A program made the translations under genes and the position numbers. Below the pieces are notes generated by a model, which saw only the letters and a list, made by a program, of their open reading frames with translations, was not told the origin of the DNA and made no database searches. Shown piece after piece: positions 1 to 8,577 of a stretch of 64,000 nt of DNA. Position 1 is the stretch's first letter. Each line of letters opens with the position of its first letter. The stretch covers positions 4,229,001 to 4,293,000 of the forward strand of contig NZ_CP111043.1 in assembly GCF_026250525.1 (NCBI RefSeq), in the 5' to 3' direction. The DNA comes from Chondrinema litorale. Its GTDB lineage: Bacteria; Bacteroidota; Bacteroidia; Cytophagales; Flammeovirgaceae.

Positions 1-238
1 TTTTCCTTAAGCTTTTGGTTTCAAGGTATTCTACAAATTGTTGTTTTATGTTGTCAAAATTCTGAAGTGTTCCTCTGGCTTCCATAAAAATCTTTAATGA
101 ATCTATCGTTTTTCTCCCAACAAAAAATATGGCTTTAAAATTCTCTTTATGAACATTTGAAGTAAATGCTCCACCTATTAATTGAGACCTATCAGCCAAA
201 AATTATGATTTTATTTTAGATTTACAATTCTGAATCAT
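1..238 (-). pseudogene. Broken gene fragment, minus strand, runs off left edge
   Basis: Read on the minus strand from an ATG at 236-238, the frame gives a short start (MIQNCKSKIKS), a TAA at 203-205, and then continues open to the window edge with protein-like sequence (residues such as GGAFTSNVHKENFKAIFFVG and FVEYLETKSLRK). The same frame is also open upstream of the ATG. The most economical reading is one gene interrupted by an in-frame stop. Alternatively a start at the TTG at 197-199 could make a shorter intact gene. I do not recognise the family. The 3' end lies outside the window. Its 5' end faces the divergent mog gene. Confidence 0.35.
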
Positions 239-293
239 CTCTAAAGCAATAGAATTAATAATATTTACCGATTCAGAAATAAAAATAATTGAA

Positions 294-827
294 ATGGATA
301 CGATAAAAATAGGGATTATTAATGTTTCTGACAGGGCAAGTGCAGGTATTTACGAAGATATTCCGGGTAAAGCGATAGTAGAAACTTTAAATGATTACCT
401 TACTTCATCTTGGGAAAAAGTTTATAAAGTAGTTCCAGACGAGCAGCACCTCATTTCGCAAACCATGATAGAAATGGCAGATAAAGAGGGTTGTTGTCTT
501 ATTGTTACCTCTGGTGGAACCGGTCCTGCCAAAAGAGACGTTACTCCAGAGGCCACAGAAGCGGTATGTCAGAAAATGCTTCCGGGTTTTGGTGAGCTAA
601 TGCGACAAGAAAGTCTTAAATTTGTACCAACAGCTATACTATCTAGGCAAACTGCCGGTATAAGAAATAATACATTAATTATAAATTTACCAGGCAAGCC
701 AAAAGCAATTAGAGAATGTTTGGATGCAGTTTTTCCAGCAGTTCCATATTGCATCGATTTAATCGACGGGCCATATCTGGAATGTAATGAAGCTGTAATT
801 AAACCTTTTAGACCAAAATCGAATTAG
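294..827 (+). CDS. mog: Molybdopterin adenylyltransferase (MogA family)
   Basis: This is predicted to adenylylate molybdopterin before molybdenum insertion in the cytoplasm. The 177-residue length fits the single-domain MogA/MoaB family. The signature SGGTGPAKRDVTPEATEAV lies near residues 73-91, and a second conserved patch, LPGKPKAIRECLDAVFPAVP, near residues 130-150. The N-terminal IGIINVSDRASAG strand-loop matches the family start, so the ATG at 294 is well placed. No other molybdenum cofactor gene is adjacent in this window. ribA follows 97 bp downstream on the same strand. Distinguishing MogA from MoaB-type proteins is by overall resemblance only. Confidence 0.85.
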   Translation: MDTIKIGIINVSDRASAGIYEDIPGKAIVETLNDYLTSSWEKVYKVVPDEQHLISQTMIEMADKEGCCLIVTSGGTGPAKRDVTPEATEAVCQKMLPGFGELMRQESLKFVPTAILSRQTAGIRNNTLIINLPGKPKAIRECLDAVFPAVPYCIDLIDGPYLECNEAVIKPFRPKSN

Positions 828-924
828 CATTAAAGGTTTAAACTAATTTTTAATAAAATTAAGAATACGAATGAATTCTTACAGGATGAATGTACTGCTA
901 TTCATCTGGTAAATCAGCATATTT

Positions 925-1530
925 ATGAAAAGACAGGCGGAAGCAAAAATACCTACCGATGAGGGACACTTCGTGATGATTGGTTACGCTGATCAACCAA
1001 ACGATTACATTCCACACTTTGCCTTTGTAAGTGATAAAACAGATTATACAAAACCGGTTTATGTGAGAATTCACTCAGAATGTATAACTGGTGATATTCT
1101 TGGTTCTCATCGCTGCGATTGTGGCGATCAGTTAAAAGAATCGATGAGAATTGTTGGGAAAGAAGGTGGAGTAGTTATTTACTTAAGGCAAGAAGGCCGA
1201 GGCATAGGCATATTAAATAAACTTAGAGCTTATGTTTTGCAAGATCAAGGTTTTGATACTGCCGAAGCAAATGAGAAACTCGGGCTCGAAGTAGATAAAA
1301 GAGATTTCTCTGTAGCAATAGAAATATTGGAAGATCTTGGTATTAAATCTGTGAAATTGCTTACAAATAATCCAGAGAAGGTAAAGGCAATAGAGGCAAG
1401 TAGTATAGAGGTGCACGAGCGAATTCCTCTAATTATCGAGCCAAACGAAGATAATTTACGCTACCTTACTACCAAAAAAGATGTGATGGGGCATTTTCTA
1501 GATTTCCATAATACCAAACACAAGCATTAA
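925..1530 (+). CDS. ribA: GTP cyclohydrolase II
   Basis: RibA opens GTP to 2,5-diamino-6-ribosylamino-pyrimidinone phosphate, the first step of riboflavin synthesis. The 201-residue protein is the stand-alone form, without a fused RibB domain. The zinc-binding cysteine cluster is visible as SECITGDILGSHRCDCGDQL (about residues 51-70), followed by the substrate loop YLRQEGRGIGI (about 91-101) and LTNNPEKV (about 146-153). The leader holds a 7-bp hairpin (arms at 885-891 and 900-906) about 20 bp before the start. Its role is unknown and it does not look like an FMN riboswitch. The sensor kinase gene begins only 11 bp after the stop, so the two may be co-transcribed. Confidence 0.93.
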   Translation: MKRQAEAKIPTDEGHFVMIGYADQPNDYIPHFAFVSDKTDYTKPVYVRIHSECITGDILGSHRCDCGDQLKESMRIVGKEGGVVIYLRQEGRGIGILNKLRAYVLQDQGFDTAEANEKLGLEVDKRDFSVAIEILEDLGIKSVKLLTNNPEKVKAIEASSIEVHERIPLIIEPNEDNLRYLTTKKDVMGHFLDFHNTKHKH

Positions 1531-1541
1531 GCAATACCCAT

Positions 1542-2897
1542 ATGTTTTATAAGAGATTTTCTTTTCAGATAATAATTAGAATTGCTTTTCTCTTTTTAAC
1601 ACTGTTGGGTTTTACTATAATTTTCGGTAATAAAGACTTGTTCTTCAATCAAATTATCTTGGGGATAATTATTGTGGGGCAAGTCTTTGAGCTTTTAAAT
1701 TATGTAAATCGAACCAATCGCGAATTACAAAAATTTCTAGATGCTATAAAGCACTCAGACTATACCGTAAATTTCACATCTAAAAAATTAGGCAATACTT
1801 TTCAAGGCCTAGATAAGGCTTACGAAAGTATAATCAATTCTTATAAGCAGGTTAAAATTGAAAGAGAAGCGCAGTTTCATTTTCTAGAAGTAATTGTTGC
1901 GCATATTGATGTGGGTATTATTTCAGTAAAAAACAATCATGAAATTGTACTGATAAATGATTCTGCCTGTCGCTTGCTTAAAGTGCCAAAACTAAAAAAC
2001 TGGAAACACCTCAAACAAAAAAATCTACTGTTTGCAGAAACTGTAGAGTCAATTTTTGATGGTGGTAAAAAGCTGATTGAAATTGCAGGGAAAGGAGAAA
2101 CTAGAAGTCTTTCTATTAATGTAACACCGATTTCTTTAATAGAAGAACCTTATGTGGTAATTACCTTGCAAGATATTAATACAGAAATAGAGCAAAAGGA
2201 GCTAGAAGCTTGGAATAAGTTAATTCGTATACTCACTCACGAAATTATGAACTCGCTTACTCCAGTTGCCTCATTAACCGAAACCATTTTAATGCTTTTA
2301 GAAAATGGGCAAGGTTCTATTAGGAAAAGTGATGAATTAGAAGATGAGCAAATTGAAGATATTCATTTTTCTCTCCAAACTATTTTAAGAAGGAGCGAAG
2401 GGATGTTGCACTTTGTAGAAGATTATAGAAAGCTAACCCGAATTCCAGTTCCTGAAAAAAGCATATTAAGTGTAGATGAAATTTTTGAGTCGGTAAGGCA
2501 ATTGTTGCAAGTAGAACTCAACAGAAACAATGTGAAGTTACCAATAGAAGTAAGTGATGAAAATGCCGAGATTTTTGCTGATCAAAGACTAATCGAACAA
2601 ATTTTAATTAACCTGATTAATAATGCCATTCACGCTACTGAAGAAGCAGAGAATCCGCAGGTTACACTTAAGTATTTTGAAAGGGAAAAAGAAAAGGTAA
2701 TACAGGTAGTAGATAACGGTGCAGGTATAGACGAGGATAAGATGAGTAAAATTTTTATTCCTTTCTATTCTACCAAAAGTAATGGCTCTGGTATCGGTTT
2801 AAGCTTGTCTAGAAATATAATGAATCTCCACAATGGCACATTACAAGTGCACTCAGAGAAGGGAAAAGGTGCAGTTTTCTCATTAATTTTCAGGTAA
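1542..2897 (+). CDS. Membrane sensor histidine kinase
   Basis: This 451-residue protein has two N-terminal hydrophobic segments (about residues 10-26 and 31-50), a PAS-like region (about 108-212), a dimerisation/phosphoacceptor helix with LTHEIMNSLTPVASLTETI (histidine near residue 231), and an HATPase domain. The ATPase has an N box (ILINLINNAIHATEE), a G1 box (VVDNGAGID) and a G2 box (SNGSGIGLSLSR). The architecture resembles NtrY/PAS-type kinases. No response regulator gene is adjacent, so the partner and signal cannot be read from context. It sits 11 bp downstream of ribA and upstream of the separately promoted eno gene. Confidence 0.88.
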   Translation: MFYKRFSFQIIIRIAFLFLTLLGFTIIFGNKDLFFNQIILGIIIVGQVFELLNYVNRTNRELQKFLDAIKHSDYTVNFTSKKLGNTFQGLDKAYESIINSYKQVKIEREAQFHFLEVIVAHIDVGIISVKNNHEIVLINDSACRLLKVPKLKNWKHLKQKNLLFAETVESIFDGGKKLIEIAGKGETRSLSINVTPISLIEEPYVVITLQDINTEIEQKELEAWNKLIRILTHEIMNSLTPVASLTETILMLLENGQGSIRKSDELEDEQIEDIHFSLQTILRRSEGMLHFVEDYRKLTRIPVPEKSILSVDEIFESVRQLLQVELNRNNVKLPIEVSDENAEIFADQRLIEQILINLINNAIHATEEAENPQVTLKYFEREKEKVIQVVDNGAGIDEDKMSKIFIPFYSTKSNGSGIGLSLSRNIMNLHNGTLQVHSEKGKGAVFSLIFR

Positions 2898-2958
2898 AAA
2901 ATCATTGTTTTTCATTATTTTAAAAAAGGCTTAAATGTTCACCATAACTTTAAAGTAA

Positions 2959-2993
2959 TTGTTTAGCTCACAAAAAAATAATCTTTATATTTG
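2959..2993 (+). promoter_or_regulatory. Candidate Bacteroidota-type promoter of eno
   Basis: The -7 element TATATTTG at 2986-2993 matches the Bacteroidota consensus TAnnTTTG. A TTG at 2959-2961 is a possible -33 element, but the gap is somewhat longer than the usual spacing. Transcription would begin near 3000, about 27 bp before the eno start codon. Confidence 0.42.
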
Positions 2994-3026
2994 GGCACGT
3001 AATAAAGACCAAAATTAAATAAAAAG

Positions 3027-4310
3027 ATGAGTTTTATTCACAACATCCACGCGAGACAGATTTTCGATTCAAGAGGCAATCCTACAGTAGAAGTAGAAGT
3101 ACATACTGACAATGGTAACATAGGACTTGCTGCTGTTCCTTCAGGAGCTTCAACTGGTGTACACGAAGCAGTTGAATTGAGAGACGGCGACAAATCAGCT
3201 TACATGGGCAAAGGTGTATTAAAAGCTGTAGCTAATGTAAATGAAATTATTGCTGAAGAATTGATAGGAATGCCTGTTTTCGAGCAGAATTACATTGATA
3301 AACTGCTTTTGGATCTAGACGGCACAGAAAATAAATCAAAATTAGGCGCAAACGCTATTTTAGGTGTTTCTCTAGCAGTTGCAAAAGCAGCAGCTTTAGA
3401 AGTTAACCTTCCATTATACAGATATGTAGGTGGAGTAAGTGCTAACACACTTCCTGTTCCTATGATGAATATCATCAATGGTGGTAGCCATGCTGATAAC
3501 TCAATCGACTTTCAAGAGTTTATGATTCAGCCAATTGGTGCTGATACATTCTCTGGTGCTCTTAAAATGGGTACTGAAGTATTCCACAACTTAAAAAGCG
3601 TATTGAGCTCTAAAGGAATGTCAACTAACGTAGGTGACGAAGGTGGTTTTGCTCCAAACTTAGGTTCAAATGACGAAGCTATCGAAGTTATCCTTCAGGC
3701 AATCGAAAAAGCAGGTTACAAGCCAGGTGAAGATGTGCTTATCGCTCTTGACGTAGCTAGCTCTGAGTTCTACTTGAAAGATGAAAAAGCATACCACTTC
3801 CACAAATCTTCAGGAGAGAAATTGTCTTCTTCTGAAATGGCTGGTTACTTAAAAGAAATGACTGATAAATACCCTATCATGTCTATCGAAGATGGTATGG
3901 ACGAAGACGATTGGGCTGGTTGGAAAGCACTTACTGAAGCAGTTGGAAATAAAGTTCAGTTAGTAGGTGATGATTTGTTTGTAACTAATGTAAAAAGATT
4001 ACAAAAAGGTATCGACGAATCTATTGCTAACTCAATCCTTATCAAAGTTAACCAAATCGGTACTCTTACTGAGACAATTAGTGCAATTAACCTTGCAAAA
4101 ACTAATTCTTACACTTGTGTAATGTCTCACAGATCTGGTGAAACTGAAGATAACACAATCGCTGACCTTGCAGTAGCATTAAACACTGGCCAGATCAAAA
4201 CTGGTTCTGCTTCAAGATCAGACAGAATGGCAAAATACAATCAGTTAATTAGAATAGAAGAGCAGTTAGGAGAAGTTGCTTACTTCCCAGGAACTAAAAT
4301 CTATAAATAA
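3027..4310 (+). CDS. eno: Enolase (phosphopyruvate hydratase)
   Basis: Enolase interconverts 2-phosphoglycerate and phosphoenolpyruvate in glycolysis. The 427-residue length is typical. All landmark motifs are present: FDSRGNPTVEVEV at the N terminus, SGASTGVHEA (about residues 39-48), VGDEGGFAPN with the catalytic acid region (about 203-212), metal-site SIEDGMDEDD (about 289-298), SHRSGETED with the catalytic loop (about 371-379), and KTGSASRSDR near the C terminus. It appears monocistronic, with its own upstream -7 element and a strong downstream terminator. Codon use is richer in C-ending codons than in many neighbours, as expected for a highly expressed gene. Confidence 0.98.
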   Translation: MSFIHNIHARQIFDSRGNPTVEVEVHTDNGNIGLAAVPSGASTGVHEAVELRDGDKSAYMGKGVLKAVANVNEIIAEELIGMPVFEQNYIDKLLLDLDGTENKSKLGANAILGVSLAVAKAAALEVNLPLYRYVGGVSANTLPVPMMNIINGGSHADNSIDFQEFMIQPIGADTFSGALKMGTEVFHNLKSVLSSKGMSTNVGDEGGFAPNLGSNDEAIEVILQAIEKAGYKPGEDVLIALDVASSEFYLKDEKAYHFHKSSGEKLSSSEMAGYLKEMTDKYPIMSIEDGMDEDDWAGWKALTEAVGNKVQLVGDDLFVTNVKRLQKGIDESIANSILIKVNQIGTLTETISAINLAKTNSYTCVMSHRSGETEDNTIADLAVALNTGQIKTGSASRSDRMAKYNQLIRIEEQLGEVAYFPGTKIYK

Positions 4311-4332
4311 TAACTAGATTGAAAATTATATG

Positions 4333-4364
4333 AGCCACAGTGCATTTGCACTGTGGCTTTTTTT
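4333..4364 (+). terminator. Intrinsic terminator of eno
   Basis: A 12-bp perfect stem (AGCCACAGTGCA at 4333-4344 pairing with 4347-4358) is followed by a run of seven T residues. It lies 20 bp after the eno stop. Confidence 0.9.
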
Positions 4365-4505
4365 ATGTTTCCTAATTATTAACGGAAGCCTCTACAAAGC
4401 TTCATTCTTTCATATATGGTTCCCAATGGCCTGAAAAAGGCAATTATTTGTTAATTGTTCCTTAAACATTTACTTAAAACAGTCTTCTATATTTGATTTT
4501 ATGTA

Positions 4506-5378
4506 TTGCTAAAATCATCGGGTATGAAGCTCCAGAAAAGAAAAGTAGATGTAGTGGTGCTTTCAGATGTACATTTGGGTACTTATGGATGCAAGGCAAA
4601 AGAACTGTTACAGTACTTAAAAAGTATTGATCCGGGCAAACTTGTGTTAAACGGAGATATAATTGATATCTGGCAGTTCAAAAAAAATTACTGGCCAAAA
4701 TCTCATATGCTTGTAATAAAGCATATTACCACTCTGCTTACTCAGGGAGTGCCTGTGCATTATATAACAGGCAACCACGATGAAATGATGCGTAAGTTTG
4801 CAGGTTTGCAAATGGGTAACCTAAGCATCCAAAACAAGCTGATACTAGATATTAAAAAAGATAAAGCGTGGGTGTTTCATGGCGATGTGTTTGATGTATC
4901 CATGCAACACTCAAAATGGATAGCCAAACTAGGAGCAATCGGCTACGATTTTCTTATATTATTTAACAGACTCGTTAATTTTTTCTGGGAACAGATATTA
5001 GGAAAGAGTAAAGTTTCACTGTCTAAAAAGATTAAAGACAGTGTAAAAAGAGCTGTTAAATACCTCAACGATTTTGAATTAACTGCCGCAGAAATTGCCA
5101 TAGACAATCATTACAAATATGTAATCTGTGGACATGTTCATAAACCAGAAATCAGGAATATTCAAACCGAGAAAGGTACAGTTACTTATCTCAATTCTGG
5201 CGATTGGGTGGAGAATATGAGCGCTTTGGAGTATAACAAAGGTGAGTGGGAGCTTTACCGATATACAGAAGACGAATTAATGAAAATAAATGCTTCTTAT
5301 ACTGAAGATGAGAGCATCTTACCCGATAAACAAGAATTATTTAAGAATCTAATGAAAGAACTGACTTTTGTTGTTTGA
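4506..5378 (+). CDS. LpxH-like metallophosphoesterase
   Basis: This is a calcineurin-type metallophosphoesterase of about 285-290 residues, of the group annotated as UDP-2,3-diacylglucosamine diphosphatase-like. Metal-ligand motifs are in the expected order: LSDVHLG, NGDIIDIW, ITGNHDE and ICGHVHKPE. A hydrophobic stretch between the third and fourth motifs (IGYDFLILFNRLVNFFWEQI) fits membrane association. The first codon may be the TTG at 4506 or the ATG at 4524 (MKLQKRK). The core aligns from VVVLSDVHLG, so either is possible. A glycosyltransferase gene starts 21 bp downstream, which suggests a role in envelope lipid or glycolipid metabolism. The exact substrate is not proven. Confidence 0.75.
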   Translation: MLKSSGMKLQKRKVDVVVLSDVHLGTYGCKAKELLQYLKSIDPGKLVLNGDIIDIWQFKKNYWPKSHMLVIKHITTLLTQGVPVHYITGNHDEMMRKFAGLQMGNLSIQNKLILDIKKDKAWVFHGDVFDVSMQHSKWIAKLGAIGYDFLILFNRLVNFFWEQILGKSKVSLSKKIKDSVKRAVKYLNDFELTAAEIAIDNHYKYVICGHVHKPEIRNIQTEKGTVTYLNSGDWVENMSALEYNKGEWELYRYTEDELMKINASYTEDESILPDKQELFKNLMKELTFVV

Positions 5379-5399
5379 TTTATCAGTTTTATACCATTT

Positions 5400-6401
5400 A
5401 TGAAGATTTTGTATGCAGTTCAGGGAACTGGAAATGGACATTTAAGCAGGGCTAGAGATATTATACCTGAATTACTAAAGAAAGGTGAGGTTGATATACT
5501 GGTGAGTGGCACTCAGGCAGAAGTAAAATTACCTTACGAGATAAAATATAAGATGCATGGTCTTGGATTTACCTTTGGCAAAAAGGGAGGTATAGACTTT
5601 ATGCAAACATTTAACGATTTTAGTGTTTTTAAACTGGCTAAAGAAGTTCGTAAGGTGCCTGTACATGACTACGATGTAATTATAAATGATTTTGAGCCAG
5701 TAACTGCTTGGGCTTCTTATTTCAGTAAAACACCATGTATTGCTTTGAGCCATCAGAGTGCGATATTATCTGCTAATTCGCCGAAGCCAGATGATGAAGA
5801 CATGCTTGGCAAATTAATTTTAAAGTACTATGCCCCAACCAAAACAAAATATGGTTTCCATTTCGATAAATTCGATAACAACATAACTACGCCTGTAATT
5901 AGACAGGAAATAAGAACTCAAACCCCAACCAATAAAAACCATTATACAGTTTATCTACCTGCTTTCGATGATGAATATATCGTAAAAAAGCTAAAGAAAA
6001 TAAAAGACATTGAATGGCATATATTTTCTAAGCATAATAAATATGCATACCGTCAAGATAACCTGTACGTGCAACCAATAGACAATGAGAAGTTTATTGA
6101 AAGCCTCATCTCATGTAAAGGAATTTTATGTGGAGCAGGATTCGAAACACCTGCCGAAGCACTTTACCTTGAAAAAAAATTGATGGTTTTACCCATGAAA
6201 AAGCAATATGAACAACATTGTAACGCTGCTGCATTAGCTAAAATGGGTATTCCAGTAATTAATTCTTTAAAGAAAAAAAGTTTGAAAAAGGTGGAAGATT
6301 GGGTGCAGAGTGGTTGCGTGTTAAAAGTGGATTATCCTAATGTAACTGCCGACCTCATCACCGAAATTTTTGACAAACATTTACTTAGCGCATCTAAATA
6401 A
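5400..6401 (+). CDS. Glycosyltransferase, GT-B fold (MJ1255/UGT-like)
   Basis: This 333-residue protein begins with MKILYAVQGTGNGHLSRA, the N-terminal glycine/histidine loop of GT-B enzymes of the MurG/UDP-glycosyltransferase type. The C-terminal half has the donor-site pattern ILCGAGFETPAEALYLEKKL followed by QYEQHCNAAAL, as in that family. There is no signal peptide, and it is probably peripheral at the inner membrane. It lies 21 bp after the LpxH-like gene and 16 bp before the phosphatase-like gene, giving a tight operon. The sugar donor and acceptor cannot be told from sequence. A lipid acceptor is my inference from the neighbour. Confidence 0.72.
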   Translation: MKILYAVQGTGNGHLSRARDIIPELLKKGEVDILVSGTQAEVKLPYEIKYKMHGLGFTFGKKGGIDFMQTFNDFSVFKLAKEVRKVPVHDYDVIINDFEPVTAWASYFSKTPCIALSHQSAILSANSPKPDDEDMLGKLILKYYAPTKTKYGFHFDKFDNNITTPVIRQEIRTQTPTNKNHYTVYLPAFDDEYIVKKLKKIKDIEWHIFSKHNKYAYRQDNLYVQPIDNEKFIESLISCKGILCGAGFETPAEALYLEKKLMVLPMKKQYEQHCNAAALAKMGIPVINSLKKKSLKKVEDWVQSGCVLKVDYPNVTADLITEIFDKHLLSASK

Positions 6402-6417
6402 CCAATAACTATCAGCA

Positions 6418-7071
6418 ATGTTGAGAGATAATTCTCAGTTACTCGATTTTATCCGAGAAAGGATAAGTGAGTTTGATTTGATTGAACCAAGAAGAAAACA
6501 AACATTGGGTTTAATCTCAGAACTTATTTTACCAGCAGCACTAGCTGGAAGAAATATTTCTTTCTTATTCGTTTGTTCTGATAATTCTATAAGAACACAG
6601 TTGTGTCATATATGGATTAAAGCAGCAGCGCAGTATTTTAGCATTCAGAATCTTCGTTTTTATTCTGGAGGTGTATCAGTTAAAGGTATACCACAGCCGT
6701 TGATTAATACGCTTAAAACCGCTGGGTTTAAGGTTAAAGTTTTAACTAAAACAAGTAATCCTCACTTGGCTATTAAAATAAGTAAAGAGCAGAATTTGGG
6801 TGTGTTTTATTCTAAATACATCAATGTAAAAGAAAATCCCAAAGAAAATTTTTGTGCTATTATTACCTGTCAAGATGTTGAGCGAGAGCTAAACCTCAAT
6901 ATGCGAACATATCTTAAAGTTACTATCCCATACGATTCTCTAGAAGGTTTACCAGAAGCGAATGAGCAGAAAGCTTACGATTTGCTCTCAAAGAAAATTG
7001 CTCGAGAAATGCTCTATATAATGACTACAGCCCATGAGATATTACTTGAAACTTTAGATGAAGAAGAATAA
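6418..7071 (+). CDS. Low-molecular-weight tyrosine phosphatase-like protein
   Basis: The 217-residue protein has the CX5R P-loop of LMW phosphatases/arsenate reductases as FVCSDNSIRTQL (Cys about residue 53, Arg about 59), placed after a hydrophobic strand. A helical extension of about 45 residues precedes it, so the motif is not at the extreme N terminus as in classical LMW-PTPs. The general-acid loop usually has a DP motif, but I see only IPYDSLEGLPEANEQKAYD near residues 176-194, a partial match. Catalytic activity and substrate are therefore uncertain. It is third in the operon with the phosphoesterase and glycosyltransferase, and its stop overlaps the next small gene. Confidence 0.65.
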   Translation: MLRDNSQLLDFIRERISEFDLIEPRRKQTLGLISELILPAALAGRNISFLFVCSDNSIRTQLCHIWIKAAAQYFSIQNLRFYSGGVSVKGIPQPLINTLKTAGFKVKVLTKTSNPHLAIKISKEQNLGVFYSKYINVKENPKENFCAIITCQDVERELNLNMRTYLKVTIPYDSLEGLPEANEQKAYDLLSKKIAREMLYIMTTAHEILLETLDEEE

Positions 7072-7213
7072 AGGCGAGGCAGTTATTTTATTTCTACTAG
7101 TTATCAATATCTTATTTATCTGGTGGAATATTAATTGGTTATACATAGCATTTTTCTTTTTTATCAATGTGGTATTTAATCTCTTCTTTGTATTCTATTT
7201 AGCAATAGAATAA
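7058..7213 (+). CDS. Small membrane protein, 51 residues
   Basis: An ATG at 7058 overlaps the last 14 bases of the phosphatase-like gene in another frame and opens a 51-codon frame ending with TAA at 7211-7213. After MKKNKGEAV the product is almost entirely hydrophobic, with two predicted membrane segments (about residues 9-28 and 28-49) rich in Phe, Ile and Leu and with Trp near the interface. The overlap at the end of the operon and the positive-inside N terminus make a real gene likely. No family is recognised. It may anchor or assist the preceding envelope-related enzymes. Confidence 0.55.
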   Translation: MKKNKGEAVILFLLVINILFIWWNINWLYIAFFFFINVVFNLFFVFYLAIE

Positions 7214-7279
7214 GAAGAATATTAGAAAAGATGTAAGCAGGAAAATTATTTATAATTTTGGTGGAAATTAAATGCTCAA

Positions 7280-7828
7280 TTGAATTATATGCTAAAAAAG
7301 GGGAGTTGCTTATATCAGGAGTTTTATTGTGAAGAGAATATCTGGCATTTATGTCAGCAAAAGGAGTTACAAAACCTCAACAGCAAAGTAATTTTTCTGT
7401 TACCACTTTACCAATACATTGCAGTTTGGCAAAGTAGATTGGCTAAAAAGAATATGCCGATCTTATGGGATTATCATGTAATTCTTTTTGTTGAAGAAGA
7501 AAATAGCATTTGGCATGTATACGATTTCGACACAGTACTTCCATTTAAAAGTAAAGCTGAAGACTATTTTAATGTGTCATTTTCTGAATGGTATCCAGAT
7601 TTTTTGCCATTTGTAAAGCTGATAGATCGTAAGGAGTATGTTAGCCATTTTCACTCAGATCGATCTCATATGGTAGACGAGTTTGGTAATTGGGAAGCTC
7701 CACCACCCGAGTGGCAAACTATTATAAATGAAGAAGGAGTACCACTTGCCGACATACTTAATCTGGAAAACCAAACAATCGGTAAATGTTACTCCTTTGC
7801 TGAGTTTAAAACTCGATTCAAATTATAA
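7280..7828 (+). CDS. Protein N-terminal glutamine amidohydrolase (NTAQ1-like)
   Basis: This is predicted to deamidate N-terminal Gln of proteins to Glu. The 182-residue sequence carries the eukaryotic NTAQ1 signature in order: YCEENIWHLC (catalytic Cys17), ILWDYHVILF (His66), VYDFDTVLPF (Asp82 by spacing to the human triad), and HSDRSHM followed by W-x-APPPEW in the C-terminal part. The frame opens with TTG at 7280, and an ATG three codons later (7289) is an equally good start. Size is slightly below the human enzyme (about 205). It follows the LMW-PTP operon after a 66-bp gap and converges with the next gene. Family assignment is firm. The substrate role in bacteria is inference. Confidence 0.85.
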   Translation: MNYMLKKGSCLYQEFYCEENIWHLCQQKELQNLNSKVIFLLPLYQYIAVWQSRLAKKNMPILWDYHVILFVEEENSIWHVYDFDTVLPFKSKAEDYFNVSFSEWYPDFLPFVKLIDRKEYVSHFHSDRSHMVDEFGNWEAPPPEWQTIINEEGVPLADILNLENQTIGKCYSFAEFKTRFKL

Positions 7829-7829
7829 A

Positions 7830-8303
7830 TTAGCTGTTTTCTACAGCTTCTTTACCAGCTTCCATTACTGCATATTCTTCCAATGAATTAAATTTTTCGG
7901 CTGGTAGGTTTTCTTTGGCTACACCACAATTAGGGGGGCGAAAAGATTTTTCTGTACTCCACCATTCTTTGGCATATTCTTTCGACTGTTCTTTATCTAC
8001 ATCAAACATTTTAACATAGGTATCAGAAACTATCCAAGGTTCTTCTTTACCAGCATATTTATTAAAAATCATTTGCCTTATACTTCTAGCAGAAGGGTCT
8101 TGATTTTCGAAATGAGAAATGGTATATGATTTAGTTTCTGGTTGGAGCATCATCATATCCCAGAAAGATTTGGAATCTATAATCTGTGCGGAAGTTAACA
8201 AATAGCCTTCCCCAAATTCTAACATCGTATCAGAGATGTCACACTTGGCTGAAGCCGGTTTTTGTTTTTTCTTCCCAAATATATTGTTCAAAAAGCCCAT
8301 CAA
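7830..8303 (-). CDS. Hypothetical cytoplasmic protein, 157 residues
   Basis: The protein starts MMGFLNNIFGKKKQKP, then has a mixed alpha/beta composition without a signal peptide or membrane segment. Trp-rich and acidic stretches are visible (PWIVSDTYVKMFDVDKEQ, EYAKEWWSTEKSF). The stop is 2 bp from the stop of the convergent NTAQ1-like gene. I do not recognise a family. Coding is supported by a frame of good length with amino-acid use like the neighbours. A 274-bp spacer without obvious features separates its start from the sulfatase gene. Confidence 0.6.
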   Translation of the reverse strand: MMGFLNNIFGKKKQKPASAKCDISDTMLEFGEGYLLTSAQIIDSKSFWDMMMLQPETKSYTISHFENQDPSARSIRQMIFNKYAGKEEPWIVSDTYVKMFDVDKEQSKEYAKEWWSTEKSFRPPNCGVAKENLPAEKFNSLEEYAVMEAGKEAVENS

Positions 8304-8577
8304 TCTAAATTTTAATAAAACGATATACTAATGTATTCTGTGAAATTGAATATAGATAGTTAATTTTTATAAGTGGTTGGTTAAGGAAAGCACTGGCGGT
8401 AAAAAAATCGACACGATTGGAAAGTGCTTTAATTAGTAACTTTTCATGTTTAAAGACGCGATCACTAGCGGAGAAGTTGCCTATTTGTGGAAAAATAAAC
8501 TGTTTGTTACATGAGAGGTAATATTTGGATATATTTATGGAGAATCGATATAAGTTGAGTTAATTACCCCTAAACAA

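Noticed and set aside
885..907. Hairpin in the ribA leader as an FMN riboswitch
   Set aside because: It is a single 7-bp hairpin without the multi-helix FMN aptamer; I would only call it a possible leader hairpin.
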